Positions 25,774 to 34,467 of a stretch of 64,000 nucleotides of DNA are shown piece after piece; position 1 is the stretch's first letter, and every line of letters starts with the position of its first letter. The stretch comes from Anabaena sp. PCC 7108 (GTDB taxonomy: Bacteria > Cyanobacteriota > Cyanobacteriia > Cyanobacteriales > Nostocaceae), in assembly GCF_000332135.1 (NCBI RefSeq), contig NZ_KB235896.1, positions 4,146,356 to 4,210,355 on the forward strand, in the 5' to 3' direction. The translations under genes and the position numbers were made by a program. The notes beneath the pieces were generated by a model. That model was not told the DNA's origin. It did no database searches and saw nothing but the letters and a program-made list of their open reading frames with translations.

Positions 25774-27273
25774 ATGTTGAATTCATCAGAAACTCCTATA
25801 ATTGCGGCAGTGGTGCTGGTCGCTTTCGGCATTTTGGCTTGGGGCTTTTATCGCGCCAGACCTTTTGGTAAACTGGGAATCTTAGCCTGGTTACAGTCGG
25901 TGGTATTAATGATTCCCTGGCTGCTGTTCTTTGGCTTGTTTGCCGCTGGGATTTACATCAATATAGTAGGTATATTGTTATTGCTCGTGGCTTCTACTGG
26001 AATCTACATCTTTTTAGGTAGACAGTTACGCAACGCTGGGCAAGATGCCATTCTCAAACAACGGGCAACGGAAAGACTTGCTGCTAATGCTTCACAGGAA
26101 GCAAATTCACCAGCAAATGCCAACAGTGAAGTACTAGTTGCAGAACTAAAACTGGACGCAATGACAATACCCGAAGAAGATTTGAGTACCATTAAGGGTA
26201 TTTTCGGGATTGACACATTTTTTGCCACAGAAACCATCCCCTATCAAGAAGGAGTAATTTTCAAAGGCAATTTGCGGGGAGAACCAGAGGAAGTTCACAA
26301 CCGGCTGACAAAAAGTCTGCAAGAACGTTTAGGTGATAAATATCGCCTGTTTTTAGTGGAGAACACAGACGATAAACCCGTAATGATTGTTCTCCCCAGC
26401 CGTACAGATCCACGTCCGATGCAGTTACCACAGAAAGTCTTTGCGGTGATTCTTTTGGTAGCAACTATTGCCACCAATTTTGAAGCGGCGGGATTATTGC
26501 TGAATTTTGATTTATTTTCCAATCCATCAAGGTTTCCTGAAGCTTTACCTATAGGTTTGGGGATATTTACGATTTTGATTGTTCATGAAATCGGTCATTG
26601 GATCATGGCGCGACGACACCAAGTCCGCCTCAGCTTACCCTTTTTCCTCCCGGCAGTGCAAATCGGCTCTTTTGGGGCAATTACCAGGTTTGAGTCCCTA
26701 CTACCTAACCGTAAGGCGTTATTTGATATTGCTTTGGCTGGGCCTGCCTTTGGCGGTATCGTTTCTTTGATAATGTTGGTGACAGGTTTGCTGCTTTCCC
26801 ACCCAGGTAGTTTATTTCAATTACCCAATCAGTTTTTCCAGGGTTCAATTTTAGTGGGAAGTTTAGCACGGGTTGTGCTGGGTGCAGCCGTCAAAGCGCC
26901 CTTAGTTAATGTCCATCCCCTAGTTATTATTGGTTGGTTAGGTTTGGTGATTACGGCATTGAATTTAATGCCAGCTGGACAATTAGATGGTGGGCGGGTT
27001 GTCCAGGCTATTTATGGACGCAAAACCGCAGGAAGAGCGACATTTGCGACTTTAATTTTGCTGGGCTTGGTGTCTCTGGGTAATCCTTTGGCCATGTATT
27101 GGGCGATTGTGATTTTGTTTTTACAACGAGATTTAGAACGCCCCAGCTTGAATGAGGTAACTGAACCAGACGACGCTAGAGCCGCTTTAGGTCTTTTAGC
27201 CCTGTTTTTGATGATTAGTACCCTTTTACCCCTAACTCCGGCTTTAGCTGGGCGTTTGGGAATCGGCGGCTAG
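25774..27273 (+). CDS. EGY-like site-2 protease (M50 family)
   Basis: A 499-residue membrane metalloprotease. Start at MLNSSETPIIAAVVLVAFGI; an in-frame TTG 12 codons upstream is less likely. The N-terminus has two or three TM helices, then a soluble domain (about 100-215) with the GNLRGEPEEVHNRL motif typical of EGY proteins, then a multi-TM catalytic core with zinc-binding HEIGHW (near residue 270) and NLMPAGQLDGGR (near 404). The relatives are plastid EGY1/2 and cyanobacterial homologues; they cleave within membranes, and substrates are unknown here. Confidence 0.92.
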   Translation: MLNSSETPIIAAVVLVAFGILAWGFYRARPFGKLGILAWLQSVVLMIPWLLFFGLFAAGIYINIVGILLLLVASTGIYIFLGRQLRNAGQDAILKQRATERLAANASQEANSPANANSEVLVAELKLDAMTIPEEDLSTIKGIFGIDTFFATETIPYQEGVIFKGNLRGEPEEVHNRLTKSLQERLGDKYRLFLVENTDDKPVMIVLPSRTDPRPMQLPQKVFAVILLVATIATNFEAAGLLLNFDLFSNPSRFPEALPIGLGIFTILIVHEIGHWIMARRHQVRLSLPFFLPAVQIGSFGAITRFESLLPNRKALFDIALAGPAFGGIVSLIMLVTGLLLSHPGSLFQLPNQFFQGSILVGSLARVVLGAAVKAPLVNVHPLVIIGWLGLVITALNLMPAGQLDGGRVVQAIYGRKTAGRATFATLILLGLVSLGNPLAMYWAIVILFLQRDLERPSLNEVTEPDDARAALGLLALFLMISTLLPLTPALAGRLGIGG

Positions 27274-27566
27274 TACCGCAGGGCGGAATTAAAAATTAAA
27301 AATTAAAAATTAAAAAAGCAGATTAAACAAGCTTTTAGAGATTTTTAATGATCAGTTATTTCCGCCTTGGGGTAATCAGTAGAGTAACGTAAATAATTAC
27401 AGGTTTTTAGTCAGGGCTAAAGCCCTGACTACGAACGAATTTCAGAATTTGTTACATCGTTTAACATCCTTTGATTTCTTTTTGCCTACTTAGTGACTTT
27501 GTTCATATTCAAAATTCAAAATGAAGAATTCTATTTTTGAATTTTGAATTTTTAATTTTTAATTGA
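27274..27566. repeat. Intergenic repeats: inverted A/T element and a 10-bp palindrome
   Basis: 27277-27350 carries tandem AAAATT words and a tail with AAGCAGATTAAACAAGCTTTT that recurs inverted upstream of the histidine kinase (22950-23025). 27409-27430 is a perfect palindrome, AGTCAGGGCT-AA-AGCCCTGACT, a common cyanobacterial interspersed hairpin that may also act as terminator for either flanking convergent gene. Confidence 0.75.
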
Positions 27567-28835
27567 TTAAGGTTTCCAGCCTGCGAGTAAATTAGGATAA
27601 GTTGTTGGTTTAGGGAAGATTTTCTCAAAACCAGCTTGACGTTGTTCCGGTTTTTCTTGGCTGATGTTCCAGAGGGTTTCGTAGAAAAAGAACGAAACTC
27701 CGGCAAAATTGCGATCGCGCACTTTCTGTACTTGTGTCTGAATCTGTGACATGGGTACAGAACGATTTTTTAACCCACTTAAAATGCCAATACTTACAGG
27801 AATATGTCTTTTGGCTGCTTTCACTTCTGGATATTCTAATTCGCTGATAAACACATTTAAGTCATCGCGGTATATCTGCAAAACCAAGTCTTCGACTATT
27901 CCCATGCGTTCCCATTTCTGCCAGTCTGCTAAAAAGAATTCATAGGAAAACCGCTGGGGATTAGGCGCAACAGAAACTATACAGTCTTTTTTATTAGCTT
28001 TGATAGCTGTGAATACCTGCTTCATGAAGTTGGTGATTTTGTTCGCCCTCCAGCGCACCCATTCTGGATCTTTCGAGTTTTTGGAGGGCGCTTTACCACG
28101 ATGTTCTTTTTTGTAAAGTGCTACTGTGTAGGCATCATAGCCTAATTCTGATGGTAAGCCGAAGTGGTCATCAAATTGAATCCCGTCAACATCGTAGTTT
28201 TTAACGATTTCGACAATTAAATCTTGGATAAATTGTTGTACATCGGGACGAAAAGGATTGAGCCAAACGCGATCATGTGTACCTTCTTTGATAATTTTAC
28301 TGCCGTTGCTGCGGCTAGTCAGCCATTGGGGACGATTTTTGGCTAAAAGGGAATCAGCAGGAGCCATAAAGCCAAATTCAAACCAAGGAATGACCGTTAA
28401 GCCCTGTTTATGTCCCTCAGTGACAATTTCTTGGAGCATATCTCGTCCTTGTAATCCCGGTGCGGGATCTAGAGATTTACCAATTACTTTAGCTGCGACT
28501 TTGCTAGGGTAAAGTGTGTATCCCCAATTCCAAACAGTCGGATAAACAGTATTGAAGTTAAGATCATCTAGGCGTTGTAAAGACTTTTGCAAGCGTTGGC
28601 TGCGCCCACCGAAGGTATCGCTCTCAAATAAAACATCGCTATCAATATTGGTTAACCACACCCCCCGTAACTCTGATGTTGTACCTTGGGGAGAAGCGGT
28701 CTGAGCTTTTAAGGGTAACGATAGTATCACCACAGTAATCATACTCAGGACAATGATAACCGCAAATAAACCTGACTTAACACGTTGATGCATATGCCAT
28801 TGAACCAACTTTTGGCTCATTAAATTTTTTTTCAA
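27567..28835 (-). CDS. Glycosyl hydrolase-like (GHL10) exported protein
   Basis: A 422-residue protein with an N-terminal TM or signal anchor (about 18-45, ending LPLKAQTA) and a GHL10-type TIM barrel: SELRGVWLTNIDSDVLF, RLDDLNFNTVYPTVWN, GLTVIPWFEFGF, HDRVWLNPFRPDVQQFI and VDGIQFDDHFGLP with the catalytic-region acids. GHL10 members are predicted glycoside hydrolases acting on cell-envelope sugars; activity has been shown only for few. Alternate starts MSQKLV or MHQRVK would keep the signal. Confidence 0.9.
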   Translation of the reverse strand: MKKNLMSQKLVQWHMHQRVKSGLFAVIIVLSMITVVILSLPLKAQTASPQGTTSELRGVWLTNIDSDVLFESDTFGGRSQRLQKSLQRLDDLNFNTVYPTVWNWGYTLYPSKVAAKVIGKSLDPAPGLQGRDMLQEIVTEGHKQGLTVIPWFEFGFMAPADSLLAKNRPQWLTSRSNGSKIIKEGTHDRVWLNPFRPDVQQFIQDLIVEIVKNYDVDGIQFDDHFGLPSELGYDAYTVALYKKEHRGKAPSKNSKDPEWVRWRANKITNFMKQVFTAIKANKKDCIVSVAPNPQRFSYEFFLADWQKWERMGIVEDLVLQIYRDDLNVFISELEYPEVKAAKRHIPVSIGILSGLKNRSVPMSQIQTQVQKVRDRNFAGVSFFFYETLWNISQEKPEQRQAGFEKIFPKPTTYPNLLAGWKP

Positions 28836-29186
28836 ATTTAGGTTGCTGTTATGCTTCCTAGTAGTATTTTTGAGTTCTTTTCATAAATAGGGATTGAAAC
28901 CTTGAATTTTGGGTCTAGTTACTCCGCTTTGTTCTCCCTTAAAAGTTAAAAGTTCCCATTTGGGTCAAATTTTTAAATTTTGACGGAAATTAACGCTTAT
29001 AAGTTTCCCTGTTATTTAATATCTGCCAAAAGAGATATTTTTACCTCTACAGCCCCTATTAACTCGGCAATTGAGCCTTGATGGAGTACCATAGTCCCAC
29101 ATACCGACAGTAAAAAAATTTGCTAAATTTTTTCCGGATATGCACAAAAATTTATGTTTATTGTTACACGTAATTATGTCAGCACT
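28836..29186. other. Gene-free 350 bp with one orphan CRISPR-like 3' end
   Basis: No gene found. At 28886-28902 the words ATAGGGATTGAAACC resemble the 3' end of Nostocales CRISPR repeats, but there is no second copy and no spacer. The remaining sequence has no strong hairpin or promoter that I can name. Confidence 0.5.
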
Positions 29187-29567
29187 ATGAATATTAAACT
29201 CGATAAACACACTCCAGACAATCTGGCATCTTTATTTGTCCTTCTGATGGAAGAAGGTATGACCGCAAATCAGATCATGGCTGGTATTGTTCGCCTAACG
29301 TCTGATACCAGAGAATTAGAAGGAACAATTGTATCAGCTGATTGTCTTGAATTCTTACTATCCGCCATGCCAGTAGACAACAGTGCTATGGGGGTGACAG
29401 AATTTATCTCATCCCTAGCCACAGAAGGTGTTAATAGCTTAATGTTGTTGGATGCCTTAGGTTTTGCTTGCTATGTTCGTGGTTTATTCGATTCTGCCAG
29501 CATTATCCGCTTAACTTATCAGAGACTGCAAGCCGACAAAATTATTTCCCAAATGTTGCGTGATTAA
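29187..29567 (+). CDS. Conserved cyanobacterial hypothetical protein
   Basis: A 126-residue acidic, all-alpha protein starting MNIKLDKHTPDNLASLFVLL (an in-frame ATG 11 codons earlier is possible). Sequence blocks are EEGMTANQIMAGIVRLTSDT and FDSASIIRLTYQRLQADKII. No membrane segment. Family unknown to me. It stands alone, and no terminator is visible directly after the stop. Confidence 0.7.
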   Translation: MNIKLDKHTPDNLASLFVLLMEEGMTANQIMAGIVRLTSDTRELEGTIVSADCLEFLLSAMPVDNSAMGVTEFISSLATEGVNSLMLLDALGFACYVRGLFDSASIIRLTYQRLQADKIISQMLRD

Positions 29568-29974
29568 GAGTTAATGACTAACTACCGTTATTCAGGAATT
29601 TTTCCGCAAAACCAAAAAAGGCCAAGATCAATGACCATTGACATATTTTTTATCAATCCTTGGAGGTGTCCATTGGATAAACCACTTAGACATTCGTATG
29701 TTTATTATGAGATTTTTAGCCAGTTGTAGTGAAGCGGCGACAAAGCACTGTTTATTTTACTGCTGCAACATATAGGGACGTTGTACAGTACTTCAACAAC
29801 AACTGGCGAGTGGGTAAGAGTTCTAAGGGTTGGCGCCAATCCGTCCCTGGGAACAATCTTAAAGGCCCCGTTCTCTTTGTTGATATTTCCATTAAAACGG
29901 TAACAGAAAATTTTTGTCTGCCAAATTGCCAAAACTTCGGATTATTGGTTTACGGTTGATATGATTGCATAGGT

Positions 29975-30001
29975 GGGGTGCTAAGGAGCGCCCCAATTTT
30001 T
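29975..30001 (+). terminator. Rho-independent terminator without a known upstream gene
   Basis: GGGGTGCT-AAGG-AGCGCCCC (8-bp stem with one T-G pair, 4-nt loop) followed by AATTTTT. Strand given by the U tract. The nearest plus-strand recognised gene ends more than 400 bp earlier (29567), so it implies an unrecognised transcript. Confidence 0.75.
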
Positions 30002-30010
30002 GTTGAAGAA

Positions 30011-30110
30011 GAGACGCGGTGAGGGGGAGAAGAGACACGGGGACGCGGGGACGCGGTGACACGGGGAAGAAAGAGATGAGGGGAGGAAGAGACGCGGTGA
30101 CGGGGGTAAC
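30011..30110. repeat. GACGCGG-type heptamer repeat tract
   Basis: Loose tandem array of GACGCGG, GACACGG and GACGCGGTGA words (about ten), flanked by GAGGGG words. Same family as 6548, 30222, 37236, 47886, 60035 and 63613. Confidence 0.85.
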
Positions 30111-30221
30111 CTTTCAACTGGAGTTAAACCTCACCTGAAAGATAAGCGCCTGAATTACTGAATTAGAGATATCAGTCGAGGTCTTATATCAACTCACTTA
30201 ATTAAACCCACAAATGAATTT

Positions 30222-30285
30222 CCACCTCTCCACCTCTCCACCTCACCGCGTCTCCCCATCTCCGCGTCCCCGCGTCAGGCCTAAT
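30222..30285. repeat. GACGCGG-type repeat tract, opposite orientation
   Basis: CTCCACC and CCGCGTCCCCGCGTC words, in the inverse orientation to the tract 110 bp upstream. Adjoins a conserved tail (TAATGATAAGTATTCAACTG and GATATC) that recurs near 1000 and inverted near 60000. Confidence 0.8.
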
Positions 30286-30379
30286 GATAAGTATTCAACT
30301 GGACACGATATCTCTTGTCTCCTTTGGGTAAAATGGTTTTCTGCTGGCAATTTTGTAGTCGAAAGGAAACTGGGGAATT

Positions 30380-31903
30380 ATGGCGCGTCTAGCCCTGCTG
30401 AGTGTATCTAACAAAACTGGTATTATTGACTTAGCCCGTAGCTTGGTTGAAGAATTTGACTTTGATATCATCAGTAGTGGTGGAACAGCCAAAACGCTGA
30501 AAGATGCCGGGATTCCGGTGACAAAGGTTTCTGAATATACAGGTTCACCGGAAATTTTAGGTGGTCGTGTCAAAACTCTACATCCCCGCATTCATGGGGG
30601 TATTTTAGCAAGACGAGATGTGGCGGAAGATGTGACTGATTTGGAAAATAATCAAATTCGTCCCATTGATTTAGTTGTCGTCAATCTTTATCCTTTTGAG
30701 GAAACGATCGCTAAACCGGGTGTAACATTAGCTGAGGCGGTTGAGCAAATTGATATCGGTGGACCAGCTATGTTAAGGGCATCATCGAAAAACTTTGCCC
30801 ACCTGACAGTATTATGCAATCCTGATCAATATGATGAGTATTTGCAAGAATTACGCCAAAATGGGGAAGCGTCTCTAGATTTTCGCCAAAAATGTGCGTT
30901 AAAGGGATTTTTGCATACTTCTAGTTATGATAATGCCATTGCTGCCTATCTCGCTGGCAAGCAAACACAGGAATACACTCTTTCGGGAACACAAATCCAA
31001 GCTTTACGCTACGGTGAAAACCCACACCAACCCGCATCTTGGTATCGAACGGGAACTACAGCCACAGGTTGGGCAGCTGCAACTAAACTCCAAGGTAAGG
31101 AACTCAGCTACAATAATTTGGTAGATTTGGAAGCTGCACGGCGAATAATTACCGAATTTACGGAAAGTCCCGCAGCGACAATTATCAAACATACTAATCC
31201 CTGTGGTACTGCTGAGGCAGATACAATTTTTGCAGCTTATCAAAAAGCTTTTAATGCTGATTCTACTTCGGCTTTTGGTGGGATTGTGGCTTTAAACCGT
31301 TCTATTGATGGGGCGACAGCGACAGAATTAACGAAGACATTTTTAGAATGCGTGGTTGCACCTGAGTGTGATGAGGAAGCGCAGGAAATTCTCACTAAAA
31401 AAGGTAACGTCAGGATTTTGATTTTACCAGATTTGCAGAGTGGAATAAAAGAAACGGTGAAAGCGATCGCTGGTGGTTTCCTTGTTCAAACAGTTGATGA
31501 CATCATTGCTGACCCCAGTAAATGGCAAATTGTCACCGAACGTCAACCCACTTCTAGCGAATTAGCCGAATTACTATTTGCCTGGAAAGTTTGTAAACAC
31601 GTCAAATCAAATGCTATCGTCATCAGTAGCGATCGCACTACCTTGGGAGTAGGTGCTGGACAAATGAACCGTGTCGGTTCCACAAAAATTGCTTTAGAAC
31701 AAGCTGGAGAAAAAGCTCAAGGTGCATTTCTCGCTAGTGATGGATTCTTCCCTTTTGATGATACCGTCAAAGCCGCTGCCGCTGCGGGAATTACTGCTAT
31801 TGTTCAACCAGGTGGCAGTTTACGTGATAAAGATTCCATCAAAGCTGCTAATGAACTGGGTTTATTAATGGTTTTGACTGGTGTTCGTCACTTTTTACAC
31901 TAA
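30380..31903 (+). CDS. purH: Bifunctional AICAR formyltransferase / IMP cyclohydrolase
   Basis: A 507-residue enzyme, normal length, catalysing the last two steps of purine synthesis (AICAR to FAICAR to IMP). The N-terminal MGS-like cyclohydrolase domain (1-190) starts MARLALLSVSNKTGIIDLAR and shows GGRVKTLHPRIHGGIL. The transformylase domain shows LRYGENPHQPASWY and IIKHTNPCGTA with the catalytic Lys-His pair. The C-terminus ends MVLTGVRHFLH, as is usual. The leader overlaps the repeat tail near 30300. Purine regulation is not evident in the sequence. Confidence 0.96.
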   Translation: MARLALLSVSNKTGIIDLARSLVEEFDFDIISSGGTAKTLKDAGIPVTKVSEYTGSPEILGGRVKTLHPRIHGGILARRDVAEDVTDLENNQIRPIDLVVVNLYPFEETIAKPGVTLAEAVEQIDIGGPAMLRASSKNFAHLTVLCNPDQYDEYLQELRQNGEASLDFRQKCALKGFLHTSSYDNAIAAYLAGKQTQEYTLSGTQIQALRYGENPHQPASWYRTGTTATGWAAATKLQGKELSYNNLVDLEAARRIITEFTESPAATIIKHTNPCGTAEADTIFAAYQKAFNADSTSAFGGIVALNRSIDGATATELTKTFLECVVAPECDEEAQEILTKKGNVRILILPDLQSGIKETVKAIAGGFLVQTVDDIIADPSKWQIVTERQPTSSELAELLFAWKVCKHVKSNAIVISSDRTTLGVGAGQMNRVGSTKIALEQAGEKAQGAFLASDGFFPFDDTVKAAAAAGITAIVQPGGSLRDKDSIKAANELGLLMVLTGVRHFLH

Positions 31904-31940
31904 GAGGTGACAGGTGACAGGTGACAGGTGACAGTGAATA
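31904..31940. repeat. GGTGACA heptamer array
   Basis: Four tandem copies of GGTGACA directly after the purH stop, an STRR-type repeat. A looser set of the same word lies at about 21380-21415 between the pump and adaptor genes. Confidence 0.85.
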
Positions 31941-32047
31941 GGGAATAGGGAATATGTTATTCTCCCCATCTCCCTAAGACTAGTGCAGTTGTGAAAGTGG
32001 CACTTAAGATACTTATTCTTTAATTGAAAAGTGATAATTTGAGCTTT

Positions 32048-32121
32048 GTGTGAGGAGTAAGTTGAAACGAAAAACGCTTGGGGTGGAAACACGGCAACAC
32101 TCCCAGGCGCTTTTTATTTTC
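32048..32121 (+). ncRNA. Yfr2-like (Cyano-1 motif) small RNA, copy 1
   Basis: Begins near GTGTGAGGAG, then a long hairpin ACGCTTGGG ... CCCAGGCGC whose loop carries TGGAAACACGGCAACAC, and ends in a TTTTTATTTT tail. The GGAAACA loop in a GC-rich terminal hairpin is the mark of the Yfr2/Cyano-1 family as I know it. A possible -10 box (GATAAT, 32033-32038) lies about 10 bp upstream of the inferred start. The copy has a one-base bulge in the lower stem. Confidence 0.65.
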
Positions 32122-32172
32122 CCCTTAAAGGACATATTAAAATTACTAATATAAAAATTTTGATTAAAATAC

Positions 32173-32201
32173 TTGCGCTTTTATTTAACTAGTGATATAG
32201 T
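32173..32201 (+). promoter_or_regulatory. Promoter of the second small RNA
   Basis: TTGCGC (32173-32178) and TATAGT (32196-32201) are separated by 17 bp, and the conserved GTGTGAGGAG of the RNA begins 6-7 bp after the -10 box. This is a good sigma-70-type promoter and supports the RNA start at about 32208. Confidence 0.7.
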
Positions 32202-32207
32202 CTATTT

Positions 32208-32283
32208 GTGTGAGGAGCAATGTTGAATATAAAAAGCGCTTGGGGTGGAAACACGGTAACACTCCCAGGCGCTTTTTATTTTG
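32208..32283 (+). ncRNA. Yfr2-like (Cyano-1 motif) small RNA, copy 2
   Basis: About 85% identical to the copy 160 bp upstream across 76 nt. The stem AAAAAGCGC ... GCGCTTTTT is complete, the loop is TGGAAACACGGTAACAC, and it ends in TTTTTATTTTGG. It serves as its own terminator and also lies before the convergent lipoate-ligase gene. Yfr2 RNAs are trans-acting in picocyanobacteria; target genes here are unknown. Confidence 0.68.
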
Positions 32284-32309
32284 GCTAATTTTTATTTTGG
32301 CTAATAAAT

Positions 32310-33062
32310 TCAATTCATCAAATTAGATTGTGCAGAAATTGCTTCCCACTCAGTTTCAGAAAGTGGTTGTACTTCTATTTGCATATTAAAACAATCACAG
32401 GCTGCGATAATTAAAGCTTCTATAATCGTTTCTATGTTGAGATTTTGGGGAAGTTGACTTGGGGTAAAAGACTTTTGAGCAAATACTCGACCAAATAAAT
32501 CTAAATCTGGATTTAAGCGAATTGAACCATGTTGTAAAATTGCTTCACCTCGCCGGAGTTGGGCGCTACCAATGAGTTTAGAACCATTTGCTAAAACTAA
32601 ATCTGCACCAGTCGCAGTGCCAAAACAGTTAGGATTGTGGATATAACCGCGCCCAGCTTGCCCATAGTTTAACTCTAAGCCAAGCGATCGCCATCCTTGA
32701 ATCAAAAACTCACAAATTTTTGCATAAGCTTGAAGACGACTGCCTATGATTCCAGATGTCACCACAGCATAGGTTAAATCGCCTTGGTGCAGCACTGCCC
32801 TTCCACCACTAGGACGGCGGACTAAATCGATTTTCTCACCTTGCCAGATTAAATTTTGCCAAGATTCAGGATATTTTTTTTGATGATAGCCTAGAGAAAT
32901 TGCAGGTGGCGACCAAGTATAAAACCGCAGAGTTGGAGGATGTTTTCCTAAATGGTGCTGTTCTAGTAACCAGTAGTCAATTGCCATTTGGATATTACCA
33001 GCAGTTTCTAGTAACGGAATTAGTCGCCAAACCTGCTTATTTTGCAATGCTGTAGATTCCAA
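32310..33062 (-). CDS. Lipoate-protein ligase A family protein
   Basis: A 250-residue biotin/lipoate ligase-fold protein. Seen: AIDYWLLEQ, TLRFYTWSPPAISLGYHQ, DLVRRPSGGRAVLHQGDLTY (the RRxxGGxxVxH core near residue 82), GTATGADLVLANGSKLIGSA with the catalytic-type Lys, and the downstream RRGEAILQHGSI. It attaches lipoyl or octanoyl groups to E2 and H proteins. It could be LplA-like or a LipM-type octanoyltransferase; no separate C-terminal LplA domain is present, which favours LipM-like use. Confidence 0.88.
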   Translation of the reverse strand: MESTALQNKQVWRLIPLLETAGNIQMAIDYWLLEQHHLGKHPPTLRFYTWSPPAISLGYHQKKYPESWQNLIWQGEKIDLVRRPSGGRAVLHQGDLTYAVVTSGIIGSRLQAYAKICEFLIQGWRSLGLELNYGQAGRGYIHNPNCFGTATGADLVLANGSKLIGSAQLRRGEAILQHGSIRLNPDLDLFGRVFAQKSFTPSQLPQNLNIETIIEALIIAACDCFNMQIEVQPLSETEWEAISAQSNLMN

Positions 33063-33095
33063 TCTAAAAATCCCAAATCCAAAATCTAAATTTGC

Positions 33096-33575
33096 CTATG
33101 CTGCCCCAAACTCATCAACCAAAGCTTCATCATTATCATCAGCTATGGTGGCAACAATGGTAATTATGCGGGAAACTTCGCTAGGTGACAATTCTGCTAA
33201 AGTGCGTGTCGAGATAACAACTATCTGATTTTCAATAATGCCAAAACGAGCTTCAAAGGTACTTGTGCAATTCAACTCTAACAGATGGCGCATTAATTTA
33301 GGTTCATTTTTGGCTGGTAACTTCAACACCGCAGACCACACTGTGATAGTATCTTCATCACTGGAACCTGTGAGTTGTACGAATACTTCGACGCTGCCAT
33401 ATTTAAATTTCCACAGATAAGCACCGTTTTCACTGTGGCTAACCATTGCACTGTTATCTTGTTCGAGAGTGCCAATGACGCTTTCAATTACTTCGACATG
33501 GGTGATATTAGTAGTTTCAGCAATGAGTTCATCAATTGATTGATCAGAAGTTAAGGTTTCTTGGTAAGTTGCCAT
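33096..33575 (-). CDS. YbjN-domain protein
   Basis: A 159-residue acidic protein. The region DNSAMVSHSENGAYLWKFKY, VFVQLTGSSDEDTITVWSAV, LPAKNEPKLMRHLLELNC and STFEARFGIIENQIVVISTR is typical of YbjN/TY3-like chaperone-type folds in cyanobacteria. Function unknown (in enterobacteria YbjN affects stress phenotypes). It lies 33 bp upstream of the lipoate-ligase gene, likely co-transcribed. Confidence 0.85.
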   Translation of the reverse strand: MATYQETLTSDQSIDELIAETTNITHVEVIESVIGTLEQDNSAMVSHSENGAYLWKFKYGSVEVFVQLTGSSDEDTITVWSAVLKLPAKNEPKLMRHLLELNCTSTFEARFGIIENQIVVISTRTLAELSPSEVSRIITIVATIADDNDEALVDEFGAA

Positions 33576-33676
33576 ACAGATTTATTCCTCAATATAGTTA
33601 CTGCTTTAATCTACACCTACTTTATCGCTTGTAGACAAGGTTAGTTTTAGTCTCTGGAGATAAGACTTTTCACAAA

Positions 33677-33863
33677 CAGGACTTATGGAACTGGCACATT
33701 GGTAAGGTGCGTCACAATACTGTTCGGTTAACGATTTTTGTAGGTTGGGTTAAGCGATAGTGCAACCCAACAAATGCTTACAAATGTTGGGTTGCGTTCC
33801 TTAACCCAACCTACTTAATTCTATTTTTTGAGCTTAACCGACAAGTATTGAGGTGCGTCAGAT
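33677..33863. mobile_element. Degraded MITE with nested palindromic repeat
   Basis: Left end AGGACTTATGGAACTGGCAC and GGTGCGTCA belong to the MITE family. The right end retains GGTGCGTCAGATG but lacks the terminal repeat. The interior is filled by a different palindrome (GGTTGGGTTAAG ... CTTAACCCAACC type), partly repeated at 34598-34633. It ends 8 bp before the recR stop. Confidence 0.75.
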
Positions 33864-33870
33864 GCTCTAT

Positions 33871-34467
33871 CTAATCTAATTCTCGTCGTCCTTCCATTGC
33901 TCTAGCCAAAGTCACCTCATCAGCATATTCTAAATCACCACCCACAGGTAAACCAAAAGCAATGCGTGTGACTTTAGTAAATGGTTTTAATAGCTGTCCT
34001 ATATATAATGTGGTTGTTTCCCCTTCTATGCTGGGACTAATAGCCATAATCACTTCTTTGGGCTGTTGCTGACTAACGCGTCTTACTAAAGCTTGGACTG
34101 TTAATTGTTCTGGACCAATACCGTCCATTGGGGAAATTACCCCACCCAAAACATGATATTTACCTTTATACTCGCGGGTTTTTTCCAGTGCAATCACATC
34201 ACGGGAATCTGCAACTACACAGATAGTTGTCTGGTCACGGTTGGGGTTGCGGCAGATTTCACATACAGGTTCAGCCGAGAGGTGATAGCAAACTTGACAC
34301 AAGCCTATTTGTTTTTTTGCATCAATCAGGGCTTGTGCTAAGGCTTCTACTTCTGATTCTGGGCGCTTTAAAATATGCAAAGCTAGACGCTGGGCGGATT
34401 TGGGACCAACTCCTGGTAGGCGTTGCAGTTGTTCAATTAACCGGGCTAAAGGGCGTGCGTAAACCGT
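33871..34467 (-). CDS. recR: Recombination mediator RecR, non-canonical start
   Basis: The protein is 198 residues if translation begins at ACG (34467): [20 protein letters not shown] with the helix-hairpin-helix, the zinc finger [19 protein letters not shown], a Toprim domain ([14 protein letters not shown]), [17 protein letters not shown], and the Walker-like end [16 protein letters not shown]. With RecFO it loads RecA at gaps. The homologous N-terminus is fully open from 34464 but holds no ATG, GTG or TTG before a TTG at residue 30 (34380), which would remove the HhH. GGAG lies 8 bp before ACG. The frame is closed by TGA upstream of that. Confidence 0.9.
   Translation of the reverse strand, partial: TVYARPLARLIEQLQRLPGVGPKSAQRLALHILKRPESEVEALAQALIDAKKQIGLCQVCYHLSAEPVCEICRNPNRDQTTICVVADSRDVIALEKTREYKGKYHVLGGVISPMDGIGPEQLTVQALVRRVSQQQPKEVIMAISPSIEGETTTLYIGQLLKPFTKVTRIAFGLPVGGDLEYADEVTLARAMEGRRELD

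Larger units (their letters stand above)
29568..30379 (+). other. Repeat-rich 812-bp gap with a possible unannotated transcript
   Basis: Part 1 (29600-30001) ends in an intrinsic terminator on the plus strand and contains a 76-codon GTG-started frame at 29729-29959 that I do not recognise. The remainder holds GACGCGG repeat tracts and the purH leader. No known RNA family matched by eye. Confidence 0.5.

Noticed and set aside
28886-28902. CRISPR array
   Set aside because: Only one repeat-like end, no spacers, no cas genes in the window.
29729-29959. GTG-started 76-codon frame as a firm gene
   Set aside because: No known motif and no ribosome-binding site; kept only as part of the terminator-based finding.
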